This document shows, piece after piece, positions 27,292-35,693 of a DNA stretch of 64,000 nucleotides (positions are counted from its first letter, which is position 1; each line of letters opens with the position of its first letter). Origin of the DNA: UBA6623 sp965248235. GTDB lineage: Bacteria; Acidobacteriota; Terriglobia; Bryobacterales; UBA6623. Below the pieces are notes generated by a model. The model did not search any database. It had not been told where the DNA came from and worked only from the letters and a program-made list of their open reading frames with translations. Location of the stretch: the NCBI GenBank assembly GCA_965248235.1, contig CBDFIU010000003.1:1054001-1118000 (forward strand), read 5' to 3'. Both the position numbers and the translations under genes were made by a program.

Positions 27292-28656
27292 ATGGCAGAA
27301 TCCACCGTCCACGACCCGTATTTTCTGGACCCCGGAGAGATCGAAAATCCCCCGACGAAGCTCGGCGCGATCATGCGCCGGATCGGCCCGGGGCTGATTC
27401 TCGCCAGCTCGATTGTCGGCTCGGGGGAGCTGATCGCCACGACGGTTTTGGGCGCGGAAAACGGCTACAAGCTGCTGTGGCTCATCATCGTCAGCTGCGC
27501 CATTAAGACCGTTGTTCAGAATGAACTGGGCCGCCACGCGATCGGCACCGGCGAAACCACCTTGGAATCGTTTGACGCCATTCCGGGACCGCGTTGGCGG
27601 GTGTCTTGGGTGGCGTGGTGCTGGTTCATCATGGTTTTGATGACGATGATGCAGGTCGGCGGGATGTTGGGCGGCATTTCCGAAGTGCTCAACCGCATGG
27701 TTCCGTCCGTGTCGGTGATGGCTTGGGTGTGGATCGTCAACTTCGCCACCGTTATCCTGCTGATCGTTGGGCGCTATTCGCTGGTCGAAAAAGTCGCGAT
27801 GGGATTGGTGGTGGCCTTCACGATGCTGACGGTGAGTTGCGCCGTCCTGCTGTTCCAAAAGCCGGAGTATTTCTCGATGGCCCAGGTCTTCGACGGTCTG
27901 AGAATTCAGATGCCCGAGGGCGGTTTGATGACCGCCGTGGCGACCTTCGGGATTACCGGCGTCGGCGCGACCGAGCTGATCATGTACCCCTACTGGTGTA
28001 TTGAAAAGGGGTACGCGAGGTTCGCGGGGCCGCGGGACGATTCGGCTGCTTGGGTCAGCCGGGCGTTCGGCTGGATTCGCGTGATGGGCGTCGACGTGCT
28101 GACGTCGATGGTGGTCTACACCTTCGCGACAATCGCCTTTTACTTGCTGGGCGCGGGAATTCTCCACGGCATGGGGATCGTTCCCAAGGGCAGTGAGATG
28201 GTTCACATGCTCTCGAACATGTACACGGAAACTCTGGGTTCGTGGTCACTGGTTCCGTTCCTCGCCGGCGCCTTCGCGGTGCTGTACTCGACCGTGTTCG
28301 CCTCGACGGCCGCGCATTGCCGTATCTACGCGGACTTTTTCGGGATGCTGGGCGTCTACAATCGCCGCAACTACACGCTGCGGCTGAAAGCCACGCGTAT
28401 CTTCGTGGTGATCCTGCTGTTCATTCCCTCAATGTATTTCATGTGGCTCGAGTCTCCGGTGTTGATGGTGATGATCGGCGGGTTGGCGCAGGCGGTCATG
28501 TTGCCGGTGATCGCCTTCTGCACGATCTACCTCAATGTCAAACGCACGCCGAAATCGATCTTGCCGAAGGGCTGGATCAAGTTGCTGCTGTGGATCTCGG
28601 CGGTTGTGATGGCGGTGATGATGACGGCCTCGGCGATTCAAAAGTTGATTTCATAA
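27292..28656 (+). CDS. Nramp-family-like transporter without the canonical DPGN metal motif
   Basis: A 454-residue inner-membrane protein with about 11 transmembrane segments and the Nramp fold start MRRIGPGLILASSIVGSGELIATTVLGAENGYKLLW. In classical Mn/Fe transporters this helix carries DPGN. Here it reads GPGLILASSIVGSGE, and the TM6 region reads GATELIMYPYWCIEKGY instead of the MPH motif. The metal site is therefore altered, as in distant Nramp clades reported to move other ions or with no metal transport. The next gene begins 3 bp downstream, so the two are probably co-expressed. Confidence 0.8.
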   Translation: MAESTVHDPYFLDPGEIENPPTKLGAIMRRIGPGLILASSIVGSGELIATTVLGAENGYKLLWLIIVSCAIKTVVQNELGRHAIGTGETTLESFDAIPGPRWRVSWVAWCWFIMVLMTMMQVGGMLGGISEVLNRMVPSVSVMAWVWIVNFATVILLIVGRYSLVEKVAMGLVVAFTMLTVSCAVLLFQKPEYFSMAQVFDGLRIQMPEGGLMTAVATFGITGVGATELIMYPYWCIEKGYARFAGPRDDSAAWVSRAFGWIRVMGVDVLTSMVVYTFATIAFYLLGAGILHGMGIVPKGSEMVHMLSNMYTETLGSWSLVPFLAGAFAVLYSTVFASTAAHCRIYADFFGMLGVYNRRNYTLRLKATRIFVVILLFIPSMYFMWLESPVLMVMIGGLAQAVMLPVIAFCTIYLNVKRTPKSILPKGWIKLLLWISAVVMAVMMTASAIQKLIS

Positions 28657-28659
28657 GGC

Positions 28660-28932
28660 ATGCGAATCTCACCACGGGCCTTGGCTTTGACGCTCGGCGT
28701 TCTGTGGGGCGGAGCGATGCTGATCATTGGCGTCGTCCACGCCTTTACCCCGAGCTACGGGGCGGGTTTCTTCGAGGTGATGGGCTCGATCTACCCGGGG
28801 ATCGAGGGCACGGGGACCGCGGGCGATGTGGCTCTGGGCATGGTATACGGCTTGGTCGATGGGGCCTTGGGCGGGCTGGTGATTGCTTGGGTTTACAACT
28901 TCTTTTTGGGGCGGTTTGATACGGGTGGGTAG
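28660..28932 (+). CDS. Small holin-like membrane protein
   Basis: A 90-residue protein with two or three membrane segments: LALTLGVLWGGAMLIIGVVH at the start and GLVDGALGGLVIAWVYNFFLG at the end, with a glycine-rich loop (SIYPGIEGTGTAG). It matches short proteins labelled bacteriophage holin-like in databases, though no phage gene is nearby. Its start lies 3 bp after the Nramp-like stop, suggesting an accessory role to the transporter rather than lysis. The holin name is only a sequence resemblance. Confidence 0.65.
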   Translation: MRISPRALALTLGVLWGGAMLIIGVVHAFTPSYGAGFFEVMGSIYPGIEGTGTAGDVALGMVYGLVDGALGGLVIAWVYNFFLGRFDTGG

Positions 28933-28980
28933 CGGCGCTCTGGAGCCCCGTGACCCCGCCGAACCCGATAGGATTTCCCC

Positions 28981-30430
28981 ATGCCGACCTTAGTCGCGAG
29001 TCTTACTCACCGCGCCCTGTCTCTAACACGTTTCTGTCTAGCGCTCCTGGCGACGGTGCTGACGTTGGGGTGTGGTGAAGCTGTTCGGACGTCCGCCCTT
29101 GAACCCGCATCCCGGCCCAACTTCTTATTTCTCTACACCGATGACCAAGCCGCTTGGGCGCTGAGCCGCGAGGGCGAAAGCGATGCACACACGCCCCACC
29201 TCGACCGCCTGTTCGCCGAGGGTGCGCGTTTCAGCAACAGTTTCACGACGACGCCCGTCTGCAGCCCGTCGCGGGCGGCGCTGATGACCAGCCGGTACGG
29301 GAGTGAGCTGGGCATTACCGATTTCCTCAACCATCGCCGGGAACCCGACCTCGGTCTGGACCCCGCGACGGTCACTTGGCCCGAAGTCTTGCAATCGGCC
29401 GGGTATGCGACAGGCCTGATCGGGAAATGGCACCTTGGGGAGAAAGACCGCTACCACCCCACCCGCGCCGGGCTGGCGAACCGGCGGCAAGATTTCCAAA
29501 GACCCCGAAGTCGAAGTCGACGGCGTGATGCGTCGGATGGACGGCTATACGCCGGACATCCTCACCGACTTCGCGATCGACTTTATGAACCGCCCCCGAG
29601 AAGGGCCGTTTTCACTCAGTGTTCACTTTTGGGCGCCGCACGCCAATACCGCCAATCGCACGCCCGACGGCGACCGCACATGGCTGCCGCTCAGCGACGC
29701 GGATTGGGACAGGTTTAGCGAACTCGATGTCCGCATCCCCAACCCCGACTACCCGAAACTCGATATCCCTCGCCTGCGCCGCATGACACGGGAGTATCTG
29801 GCGAGCGTCGCCGGCGTCGATCGCAATGTCGGCCGCTTGATGGCGGCCCTGGACGACCTCGGGCTGCGAGAAAACACCGTCGTGATCTTTACCAGCGACC
29901 ACGGCTTTAACATGGCGCACAACGGCATTTGGCACAAAGGCAACGGCCGTTGGATTCTCACCGATCGCCGCGGCCCTCGCGCGAATCTCTACGACCGCTC
30001 TCTGCGCGTTCCCGCGGCGGTGCGTTGGCCCGGCGTGATCGCGCCCGGAACCGTGGTCGAGCAGACGGCCACGAACCTTGATTGGTATCCGACGCTGCTC
30101 GGAATAGCCGGCGTGCCGTTGCCCGAAGGTGTCCTCATCCGCGGCCGCGATCTCACCCCCTTGCTCCAAGGCGAGCGCCCCGAGTGGAACAACGACCTGT
30201 TCGCCGAATACAAGCAGTACCATTTCGAACAGACCGAACAGTACGGTTATCGTACGCCCGAATGGAAGCTGGTTCGAGATTTCGCCAACCCCGGCAACGA
30301 CGAGCTGTATGACCTTTCCGCCGACCCCGACGAACGCCGCAACCTCATCGCTTCGGAAGACATTCGAGCCGCGGCCGCCAAGCGGCGATTGCAAGCTCAA
30401 CTCGAGGAGTCCCGCGATTCATTGGAGTAA
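28981..30430 (+). pseudogene. Lipoprotein sulfatase with internal frame break
   Basis: A type I sulfatase. The N-terminus has a lipoprotein signal (ALLATVLTLGC, acylated C31). The metal aspartates are in LFLYTDDQAAW, and the formylglycine motif C94-S-P-S-R is in TTTPVCSPSRAALMTSRYG. The frame shifts at about 29462-29475: the first half ends GKWHLGEKDRYHPTR and the second resumes at GWRTGGKISKDPEVEVDG. Comparison with the family suggests about 20 bases, roughly seven residues, are missing rather than one. The C-terminal half is otherwise complete (VVIFTSDHGFNMAHNGIWHKG, PNLYDL-type DELYDLSADPDERRNL). It would act in the periplasm or at the cell surface on sulfated glycans. Confidence 0.85.
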
Positions 30431-30462
30431 CAAGGCCGATGCGGGCCGGCCGCGCAGCCACG

Positions 30463-30568
30463 GGGCTGTAAAAAATGGGGGACAGTGCACTTCGCGCCGG
30501 GAGAAATTGTTGATTTGATGGAACTGATTCGGTCGGCGCTCGGTACAGTCCCCAATTTTTCATAGCCC
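30463..30568. repeat. MITE-like repeat, copy 1
   Basis: About 105 bp between the convergent sulfatase and Tat-protein genes. Imperfect inverted ends, GGGCTGTAAAAAATGGGGG and CCCCAATTTTTCATAGCCC (16 of 19 positions pair). The inside half TCGGTCGGCGCTCGGTACAG is shared almost exactly with copy 2 at 35525-35626. Its right end abuts the Tat gene stop codon. A non-autonomous element or REP-type repeat; no mobilising gene is seen. Confidence 0.75.
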
Positions 30569-32103
30569 TACCCGAGCGCTTCTCTTGCGCGCAAGTAGGC
30601 CTCCGCGTCCGGCGCGTCGGAACCGCGCAAGAATTGCACCGAGGTTGCCAACATGTGGGGCCGCCATCGGGGATGGACTTGGTTGTAGTCTTCAAACACG
30701 GCGGCGGTCCATTTGAGGTCGTGCGCGCCTTCTACTTTGCGAATGATCAACTTCTCGGCCAATCCTTGAAAGACCGACGGGTTGGCGAATTTCTTGGCAT
30801 AGGCGAACGCCTTGTTCGCCGACCGATCGCGCTCCTCATTCAAGGACGAGAAAATTGCCTCGGCGGCGGCTTCGGGGTGTTCGGGAATGTCGGCCTCCGC
30901 GATCTCGGTGATCTTGTTCGCGCGGTATTCGGGCTCTTTCGAAAAGAAGTTGACGAATTGGGACATCCAGCCGATGCCTTGCAGCAACAGAAAGAAGCGG
31001 GTTTCGGGATCGGCCGCCTGGTTGAACCCGTAGTGCAGGGCGTTGGTGCAGGTGACGGCATGAACACCCAACACGTCCGGGTGGCGCATCATGACTTCAC
31101 CGGCGGCTAGATGAACGGCGTCCCATAGGTCCGCGGTTCCGGCCTTTCCGCTGATCAGGTGTTTGACGGTTTCATCGCAGGCGTCGTCTGTTTTGCCTTC
31201 ACGAATGATTGCGAGCAGCGGGGCGATCAAATCTTGAGCCTCTTCAGCACGGCTTTTTCCCAACGCTCCGGCGGCCTCATGGGCGGCCCGGCGTGAGCGC
31301 ACGCGATTCTGACGGAAGCATTGGTCGTCGAGCGCGTAGGCGTTGACGCTTTCTTTCTTGCCGTAGTGAAGGAGCCCGAGGACCATCGATCGGATGGCGG
31401 GTTCGGCGTGTTGCCAACCGATCGTTTGCAGGGTGCGCCAGGTGTTGGCGACGAAGATCGCCTTATGGCCGATGTTGCGGTAATCGAAAGCCCCGTAGGG
31501 CCAGAGCTGCTCGATAATTTCGTGGGCGCCGCGGGTGCGCACCAAGGCCGTGATAGCGCGGTCGGCGCGGGCGTCGTCCCAGTCGTCCATCGCGGCGTGA
31601 AATTCCTTCCAGGCAATGGGGGCGGAGGGGAGTTTGCCGCTCACCGGCTGAAGCCGGAAGTCACCTTCCTTGACGTCTTGCTGCTGCGATTCCTTGAAAT
31701 AGTCGAGCGCCCAAAATAGAGGCAATAGGCGGTCTTGGACGGGGGCGTTGAGACTGAGTTGGTGGGCCGCGTGGACGACGAAGACGCAGTGATATTTGAA
31801 GCCCGGGGGTTTGGGGCTCACATCGCGCACGCCGGCTAGGAACAGCGCCCCGAGAAATTGGCGATAGGATGTGCCTCGGCGGAGCTCGTCGACGATCATG
31901 CTGAAGCACTTGGCGCGCTCGGTTTTTTCGATGAGCCGGACAAGCGGCTCCATCTCGGGCGTGAAGCGAACGACGTCGGGGGTGACGCGGGTTTCGGCGG
32001 CGGAAAGGGGCGTGCCGCCGAATAGGCTTGAAAGGCCGCCGCCGACGGCGACGAGGCCGGTGTTACCGATGTTCTTGAGAAAGTTTCTTCGGGGGTAGGG
32101 CAT
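30568..32103 (-). CDS. Tat-exported hypothetical protein
   Basis: A 511-residue protein with a twin-arginine signal (PRRNFLKNIGNTGLVAVGGGL, residues about 4-30), so it is exported folded to the periplasm. The mature part is mostly helical, with blocks KYHCVFVVHAAHQLSLNAPVQ, HEIIEQLWPYGAFDYRNIGHKAIF and HAVTCTNALHYGFNQA that contain several His and Cys residues. It may hold a cofactor, but no known motif is recognised. Similar Tat proteins of unknown function occur in Planctomycetes and Acidobacteriota. GAGGAGGT lies just upstream of the ATG at 32103. The stop codon touches the MITE-like repeat. Confidence 0.65.
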   Translation of the reverse strand: MPYPRRNFLKNIGNTGLVAVGGGLSSLFGGTPLSAAETRVTPDVVRFTPEMEPLVRLIEKTERAKCFSMIVDELRRGTSYRQFLGALFLAGVRDVSPKPPGFKYHCVFVVHAAHQLSLNAPVQDRLLPLFWALDYFKESQQQDVKEGDFRLQPVSGKLPSAPIAWKEFHAAMDDWDDARADRAITALVRTRGAHEIIEQLWPYGAFDYRNIGHKAIFVANTWRTLQTIGWQHAEPAIRSMVLGLLHYGKKESVNAYALDDQCFRQNRVRSRRAAHEAAGALGKSRAEEAQDLIAPLLAIIREGKTDDACDETVKHLISGKAGTADLWDAVHLAAGEVMMRHPDVLGVHAVTCTNALHYGFNQAADPETRFFLLLQGIGWMSQFVNFFSKEPEYRANKITEIAEADIPEHPEAAAEAIFSSLNEERDRSANKAFAYAKKFANPSVFQGLAEKLIIRKVEGAHDLKWTAAVFEDYNQVHPRWRPHMLATSVQFLRGSDAPDAEAYLRAREALG

Positions 32104-32213
32104 GGGTTACCTCCTCGTCGGGCTTGCCGGTTGCATGGTAACCCTAACGGTGGGCGGGCGGCAAGGGGGGGACGCCTGCATGACCTACCCATACGACACG
32201 GCGTCGAGCGCGC

Positions 32214-32249
32214 GTTCGCTTGGCCCGTCGCTTGCGCTCGGGACTCTGA
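32214..32249. repeat. Dispersed repeat with CGCTTGGCCCGTCGCT core, copy 1
   Basis: Between the Tat gene start and the ALDH gene. The core CGCTTGGCCCGTCGCT is the exact reverse complement of AGCGACGGGCCAAGCG at 52094-52109, and similarity extends over about 36 bp (CGCAAGCGACGGGCCAAGCG on the reverse strand). Confidence 0.65.
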
Positions 32250-32253
32250 ATCT

Positions 32254-33684
32254 TCAGGCCGCGGGTTGGCTTTGGAAAGCTCGTGGACGATAGAGGTATT
32301 CGACGATGTTGCCTTCGTGGGGTTGCAGCCAGTCGAGCTTCACTGTTGGGACCGGGCCCAGGTTCAGACGATCGATATGTTCGCTGTCGAGTAATTGCGC
32401 GCGGAACGCTTCGTCCTCGGTGATGCCGGTTCCGACCAGCGTCTGGCCGATCTTATCGAGCATTTCGACTTGCGGACACTCCACCACATTGACGAAGGGG
32501 AACATGAACTCTTTCGAGGCAATGGGTGTCTCGGGCGATTCGCAATGAACCACCGTCGGCAATAGATACGAACAATGGTCGCGCGTGACCAGGCGCGAGG
32601 AGCCGCGAATGTTTTGTGTCAGATCCTCGGCGCCGCCGGCTTCGAGATCGGCGTCGATCGAGGACGAGATGGCTTCGGCCACGCCGGGCACGGTGAAGGC
32701 GGCTAGAGCGGCTTCGGGGTCGTCGTGCGGCAGCGCGCGAATCGACGCCAGGCGCTCGGCGAGGGCTTGGGCGATCTCTCGTCCGTGGCGCGACACATAG
32801 ATCGCGCTGCAATTGATGCAGCCGCGTCCGCTGTTTAAGGCGACGCTGGTTTCCATGATGTCGAGATAGCTTTCCCAGTTGTCTATCTCGTCGTCGCCGA
32901 TCAAGATCTTGCTGTAGCCGGGGCCGTGGACCTGCACGCGGGGGTTGCCGCCGTGTTGATCGACCGTGGCTTGGCTGCCGAAAAGCATCGTTCGCGGGCA
33001 GCTTTCGAGCACGGCCGCGCCAATGTCGCCGCCGCCCGGGTAGAGCGAGATCGCTTGCGGCGGAACGCCCGCTTGCATCATCGCCTGCGCCATGCGATAG
33101 GGCGTCCAAGGCTCTTGCGGGCCGGGCTTGAGAACCAGGCCGATCTGCATGGGGACGACCGGCATCCACAGGGTATGGACGCCCGGCGAGTTGCTCGGCA
33201 ACACCATCCCGAGAACCGGCGTCTGTGCCTGATAGCTCAGAATGCGGCCGTTGTCGTCGACGCCGTGTCCGGCGGTGAGAATACTCAGGTCGAGGCCGCG
33301 CGTGAGGGCGTCGAGAATGCGGTCCATTTGTTTGAGGACAAAGGCGATCTTGTCCATATTCTTACGGCACATGTGGAACGGCAGACCCGTCGTCGAGGAC
33401 TGCTGACGCGCGAAGTCGTCGGGCGTTTGCGGCGAATCGCCCACCGGCAGCTCGGCGGTCATAAACAGCTCGCCGGCCTTTTGAATCATCTTGATCAGCT
33501 CGACGCAGGGGATCTCACGTAGGGCGTCGCGGGCGGATTGGGCCTTGCGCAGGTCGCGGCGGACCATCCCGGCAACGGCCTGGCTGACCTCGGCAACGGG
33601 CTCGCCGGTGTCGAAGTGGACCACCTTGTCGGTATCGAGACTGGTATAGGGTTCGCCCCAGCGGAGCATTGGTACGTGAATCAT
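32254..33684 (-). CDS. Aldehyde dehydrogenase family protein
   Basis: A 476-residue ALDH-superfamily protein. SGRGCINCSAIYVSRHG carries the catalytic cysteine region, VHGPGYSKILIGDDEIDNW precedes it, and GMVLPSNSPGVHTLWMPVVPMQIGLVLKPG is the cofactor-binding and N-phosphate region in the usual order. It would oxidise an aldehyde to an acid or acyl product with NAD(P). The C-terminal oligomerisation segment is present. It overlaps functionally with the HAD gene 13 bp upstream on the same strand, suggesting a two-step sugar or aldehyde route; the substrate cannot be determined. Confidence 0.83.
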   Translation of the reverse strand: MIHVPMLRWGEPYTSLDTDKVVHFDTGEPVAEVSQAVAGMVRRDLRKAQSARDALREIPCVELIKMIQKAGELFMTAELPVGDSPQTPDDFARQQSSTTGLPFHMCRKNMDKIAFVLKQMDRILDALTRGLDLSILTAGHGVDDNGRILSYQAQTPVLGMVLPSNSPGVHTLWMPVVPMQIGLVLKPGPQEPWTPYRMAQAMMQAGVPPQAISLYPGGGDIGAAVLESCPRTMLFGSQATVDQHGGNPRVQVHGPGYSKILIGDDEIDNWESYLDIMETSVALNSGRGCINCSAIYVSRHGREIAQALAERLASIRALPHDDPEAALAAFTVPGVAEAISSSIDADLEAGGAEDLTQNIRGSSRLVTRDHCSYLLPTVVHCESPETPIASKEFMFPFVNVVECPQVEMLDKIGQTLVGTGITEDEAFRAQLLDSEHIDRLNLGPVPTVKLDWLQPHEGNIVEYLYRPRAFQSQPAA

Positions 33685-33697
33685 GGATCGTTAATCC

Positions 33698-34585
33698 TTA
33701 CTGTTTCCACGGCGGAATCGAAGGTAATAGTTTCTCAAACTCGGCGATGCGGGCGCTTTCGTACTCGCCTCCGTAGGTTCCGGCGAAGAAGCGGTCGAGG
33801 GCCTCGTCATGCAGCCGCTGCCAGGAATCTTCCTCGTGACCGGGGTTGACCGGGTAGAACATCAATCCGCACGCCCGCGCGGCTTTCAGGTCGCCCGGCG
33901 CGTCGCCGATCATCAGCATATTGTCGGGGGCGTAACGACTGTCGCGCGTCATCGAATGCAAGTGATCGACTTTCTTGCCCAATTCCTGTCCGGCGATCAG
34001 GGCGGGGTAGTGCTCGATCTTGTTCTCTATCCATTCGCGCTCAAGCGCCTCGCCGGGCGTCCCCGAGACGACGCACAGATCGGCCCGAGCGATGACGCGG
34101 TCGAGCACATCGAGCACCTTGGGGAAAGGCGGCACGCCGCTGACGATATCGGCCACGGCTTCGTTGACGGCGAGGCTCCAGGCGAGGGTTTGCAATAGGA
34201 TCGGGTCTTTCGTCTCGTCGACCAGCTTGGTCAGCGAAGCATTGCTCGGCGGCAGGCCGCAGGTCACGAAATCACGCAAGGGTTTGATGTCGGGAATGCG
34301 AAGGCCGCGCTCCATCGGCTCGGGCCAATCTTGGATCAAGTCAAGGCACTTGATCAAGACAGGGAAACGGTTCATGCCGCGATCGACGGAATAGAGATTG
34401 GCGAACTCCCAAGTCCGCCGAGCGTATTTGGCGGCGGCCTGTAAGTGCCAATGTTTGATGAATTGTGGGGTGAAGCACTCTTTGTGTTTGATCTCCATCG
34501 AGTCAAACACACAGCCGTCGGAATCGAGGCCGACGAAGAAGTCGTACCGAGGTTGGAAGTCGTCAAGGGTTTTCTGATCGCTCAT
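33698..34585 (-). CDS. HAD-superfamily hydrolase
   Basis: A 295-residue protein with HAD motif I in FFVGLDSDGCVFDSMEIKH (D-S-D), a long helical cap (about residues 35-165), motif II in DLCVVSGTPGEALEREW, and motif IV in NMLMIGDAPGDLKAARACG. It is larger than usual because of the cap insertion. The start ATG at 34585 is chosen since MSDQKTLDDF is followed directly by the fold; another ATG at 34594 would add three residues. It lies 13 bp upstream of the ALDH gene and probably forms an operon with it, acting on phosphorylated intermediates. Confidence 0.82.
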   Translation of the reverse strand: MSDQKTLDDFQPRYDFFVGLDSDGCVFDSMEIKHKECFTPQFIKHWHLQAAAKYARRTWEFANLYSVDRGMNRFPVLIKCLDLIQDWPEPMERGLRIPDIKPLRDFVTCGLPPSNASLTKLVDETKDPILLQTLAWSLAVNEAVADIVSGVPPFPKVLDVLDRVIARADLCVVSGTPGEALEREWIENKIEHYPALIAGQELGKKVDHLHSMTRDSRYAPDNMLMIGDAPGDLKAARACGLMFYPVNPGHEEDSWQRLHDEALDRFFAGTYGGEYESARIAEFEKLLPSIPPWKQ

Positions 34586-34710
34586 GAATGTCAACCAAGC
34601 GCCGAAGAGAGCTAACGCGAAGCGCCCCGGACCCTCCAGTTTACCGGCCGGCGGTTTGGGTTGATAGGGAAGGGAGGAGGGGAGGCCCTGTCGGCCTGGA
34701 TGGCGCCCGC

Positions 34711-35382
34711 TTAGAGCGGTTTGATCTTGATATCGCGGAAGCGGACTTCCATCGGCTTACCTTTGTGCAATTGGAAGGCGATCACTCCCGAAGCCGCGTT
34801 GTCGTCATGCGTGTCGATAGTGACTTTGCCGTTGAGAGTGAGTCGGATGTGGGGTCCGCGGGCTTGGATTTCGTAGTGGTTCCAGCCGTCCGCGCGGACG
34901 ACGTCCTTGGCTTGCTCCCAGCCGGCGGTCGGCGTCGGCATGACGCCGCGCCCGCGTCCCTTTTCTTCATAGAAGTTACCCCAGGCGGAGAAATCGCCGG
35001 CGAAGGATAAGTCGGCCTGATAGCCGTGGACGATCCAACCGGGGAAGGCCTTGGAGCGAAACTGGATGCCGCCGTTGCCGTTGCGCAGTTTGACTTCGAG
35101 CTGGAGAACGAAGTCGGCGAATTGGCGTTCGGCGATGAGATAGGTGTTGTTGGGCGGGGAGAAGGCGTCGCTTGATCCGATGAGTTCACCGTTTTTCACG
35201 GACCAGACGCGCGGGTCTCCTTGCCAGCCGTCGAGGTCGCGGCCGTTGAAGAGGAGCAGGAACCCCTGGGCGCGCTCCTTGGCGGTTAGATGGTTGAGGA
35301 GAGGCTCCTCGGCGGCGGCGCGCGAGAGGGGGGACGTGGAGGTTAAGAAGAATACGAGCAGCAGAAGGTGGGTTGGGCGCAT
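34711..35382 (-). CDS. DUF1080 (3-keto-disaccharide hydrolase-like) secreted protein
   Basis: A 223-residue protein with a signal peptide (LLLLVFFLTSTSPLSRAAA, residues about 5-24) and a single lectin-like beta-sandwich DUF1080 domain. LLLFNGRDLDGWQGDPRVWSV, the usual opening, is followed by GSSDAFSPPNNTYLIAERQFADF, GNGGIQFRSK and DGWNHYEIQARGPHIRLTLNG. Recent work links the family to hydrolysis of 3-keto-glycosides. It is monocistronic with its own start at 35382. Similar genes are numerous in Solibacteres and Planctomycetes. Confidence 0.85.
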   Translation of the reverse strand: MRPTHLLLLVFFLTSTSPLSRAAAEEPLLNHLTAKERAQGFLLLFNGRDLDGWQGDPRVWSVKNGELIGSSDAFSPPNNTYLIAERQFADFVLQLEVKLRNGNGGIQFRSKAFPGWIVHGYQADLSFAGDFSAWGNFYEEKGRGRGVMPTPTAGWEQAKDVVRADGWNHYEIQARGPHIRLTLNGKVTIDTHDDNAASGVIAFQLHKGKPMEVRFRDIKIKPL

Positions 35383-35524
35383 GATGGGATGTCCTCTTGA
35401 TGGGTGGCTACGGTCAGTATGGCGCAACGGGCGGGTGGTTCTTGTGGGTGCGGAACCTATGCGGCGGCGTACGCTCGGCGGGATTGGCGGGCGTATGCGC
35501 TTGAAGTCCCCGGGGATGGCGATT

Positions 35525-35626
35525 TGGAAAAAATCGGGCACAGTCCACTTCGTGCCGGACGCGGTTACTGATTCAGTGGAACTTATTTGGTCGGCGCTCG
35601 GTACAGTCCCCATTTTTTCAGAGCCC
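35525..35626. repeat. MITE-like repeat, copy 2
   Basis: About 100 bp, homologous to 30463-30568. Shared features: a left A-run with GGG/CACAGT, the inside TCGGCGCTCGGTACAGTCCCC, and the right end TTTTTTCAGAGCCC. It ends 67 bp before the aguB start, so it could supply or disrupt the promoter. The left end is less conserved than in copy 1. Confidence 0.75.
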
Positions 35627-35693
35627 CTTACCCTCGCGGCTCGGTTTGGGTTGTTTGACACTTTCGAGGCGTTGTTGGAATCATGGAGCTTGC

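Noticed and set aside
26458..28206. Minus-strand reading frame of 582 codons overlapping the PQQ propeller and Nramp genes
   Set aside because: His/Gln/Arg/Pro-rich shadow of two real plus-strand genes; no domain.
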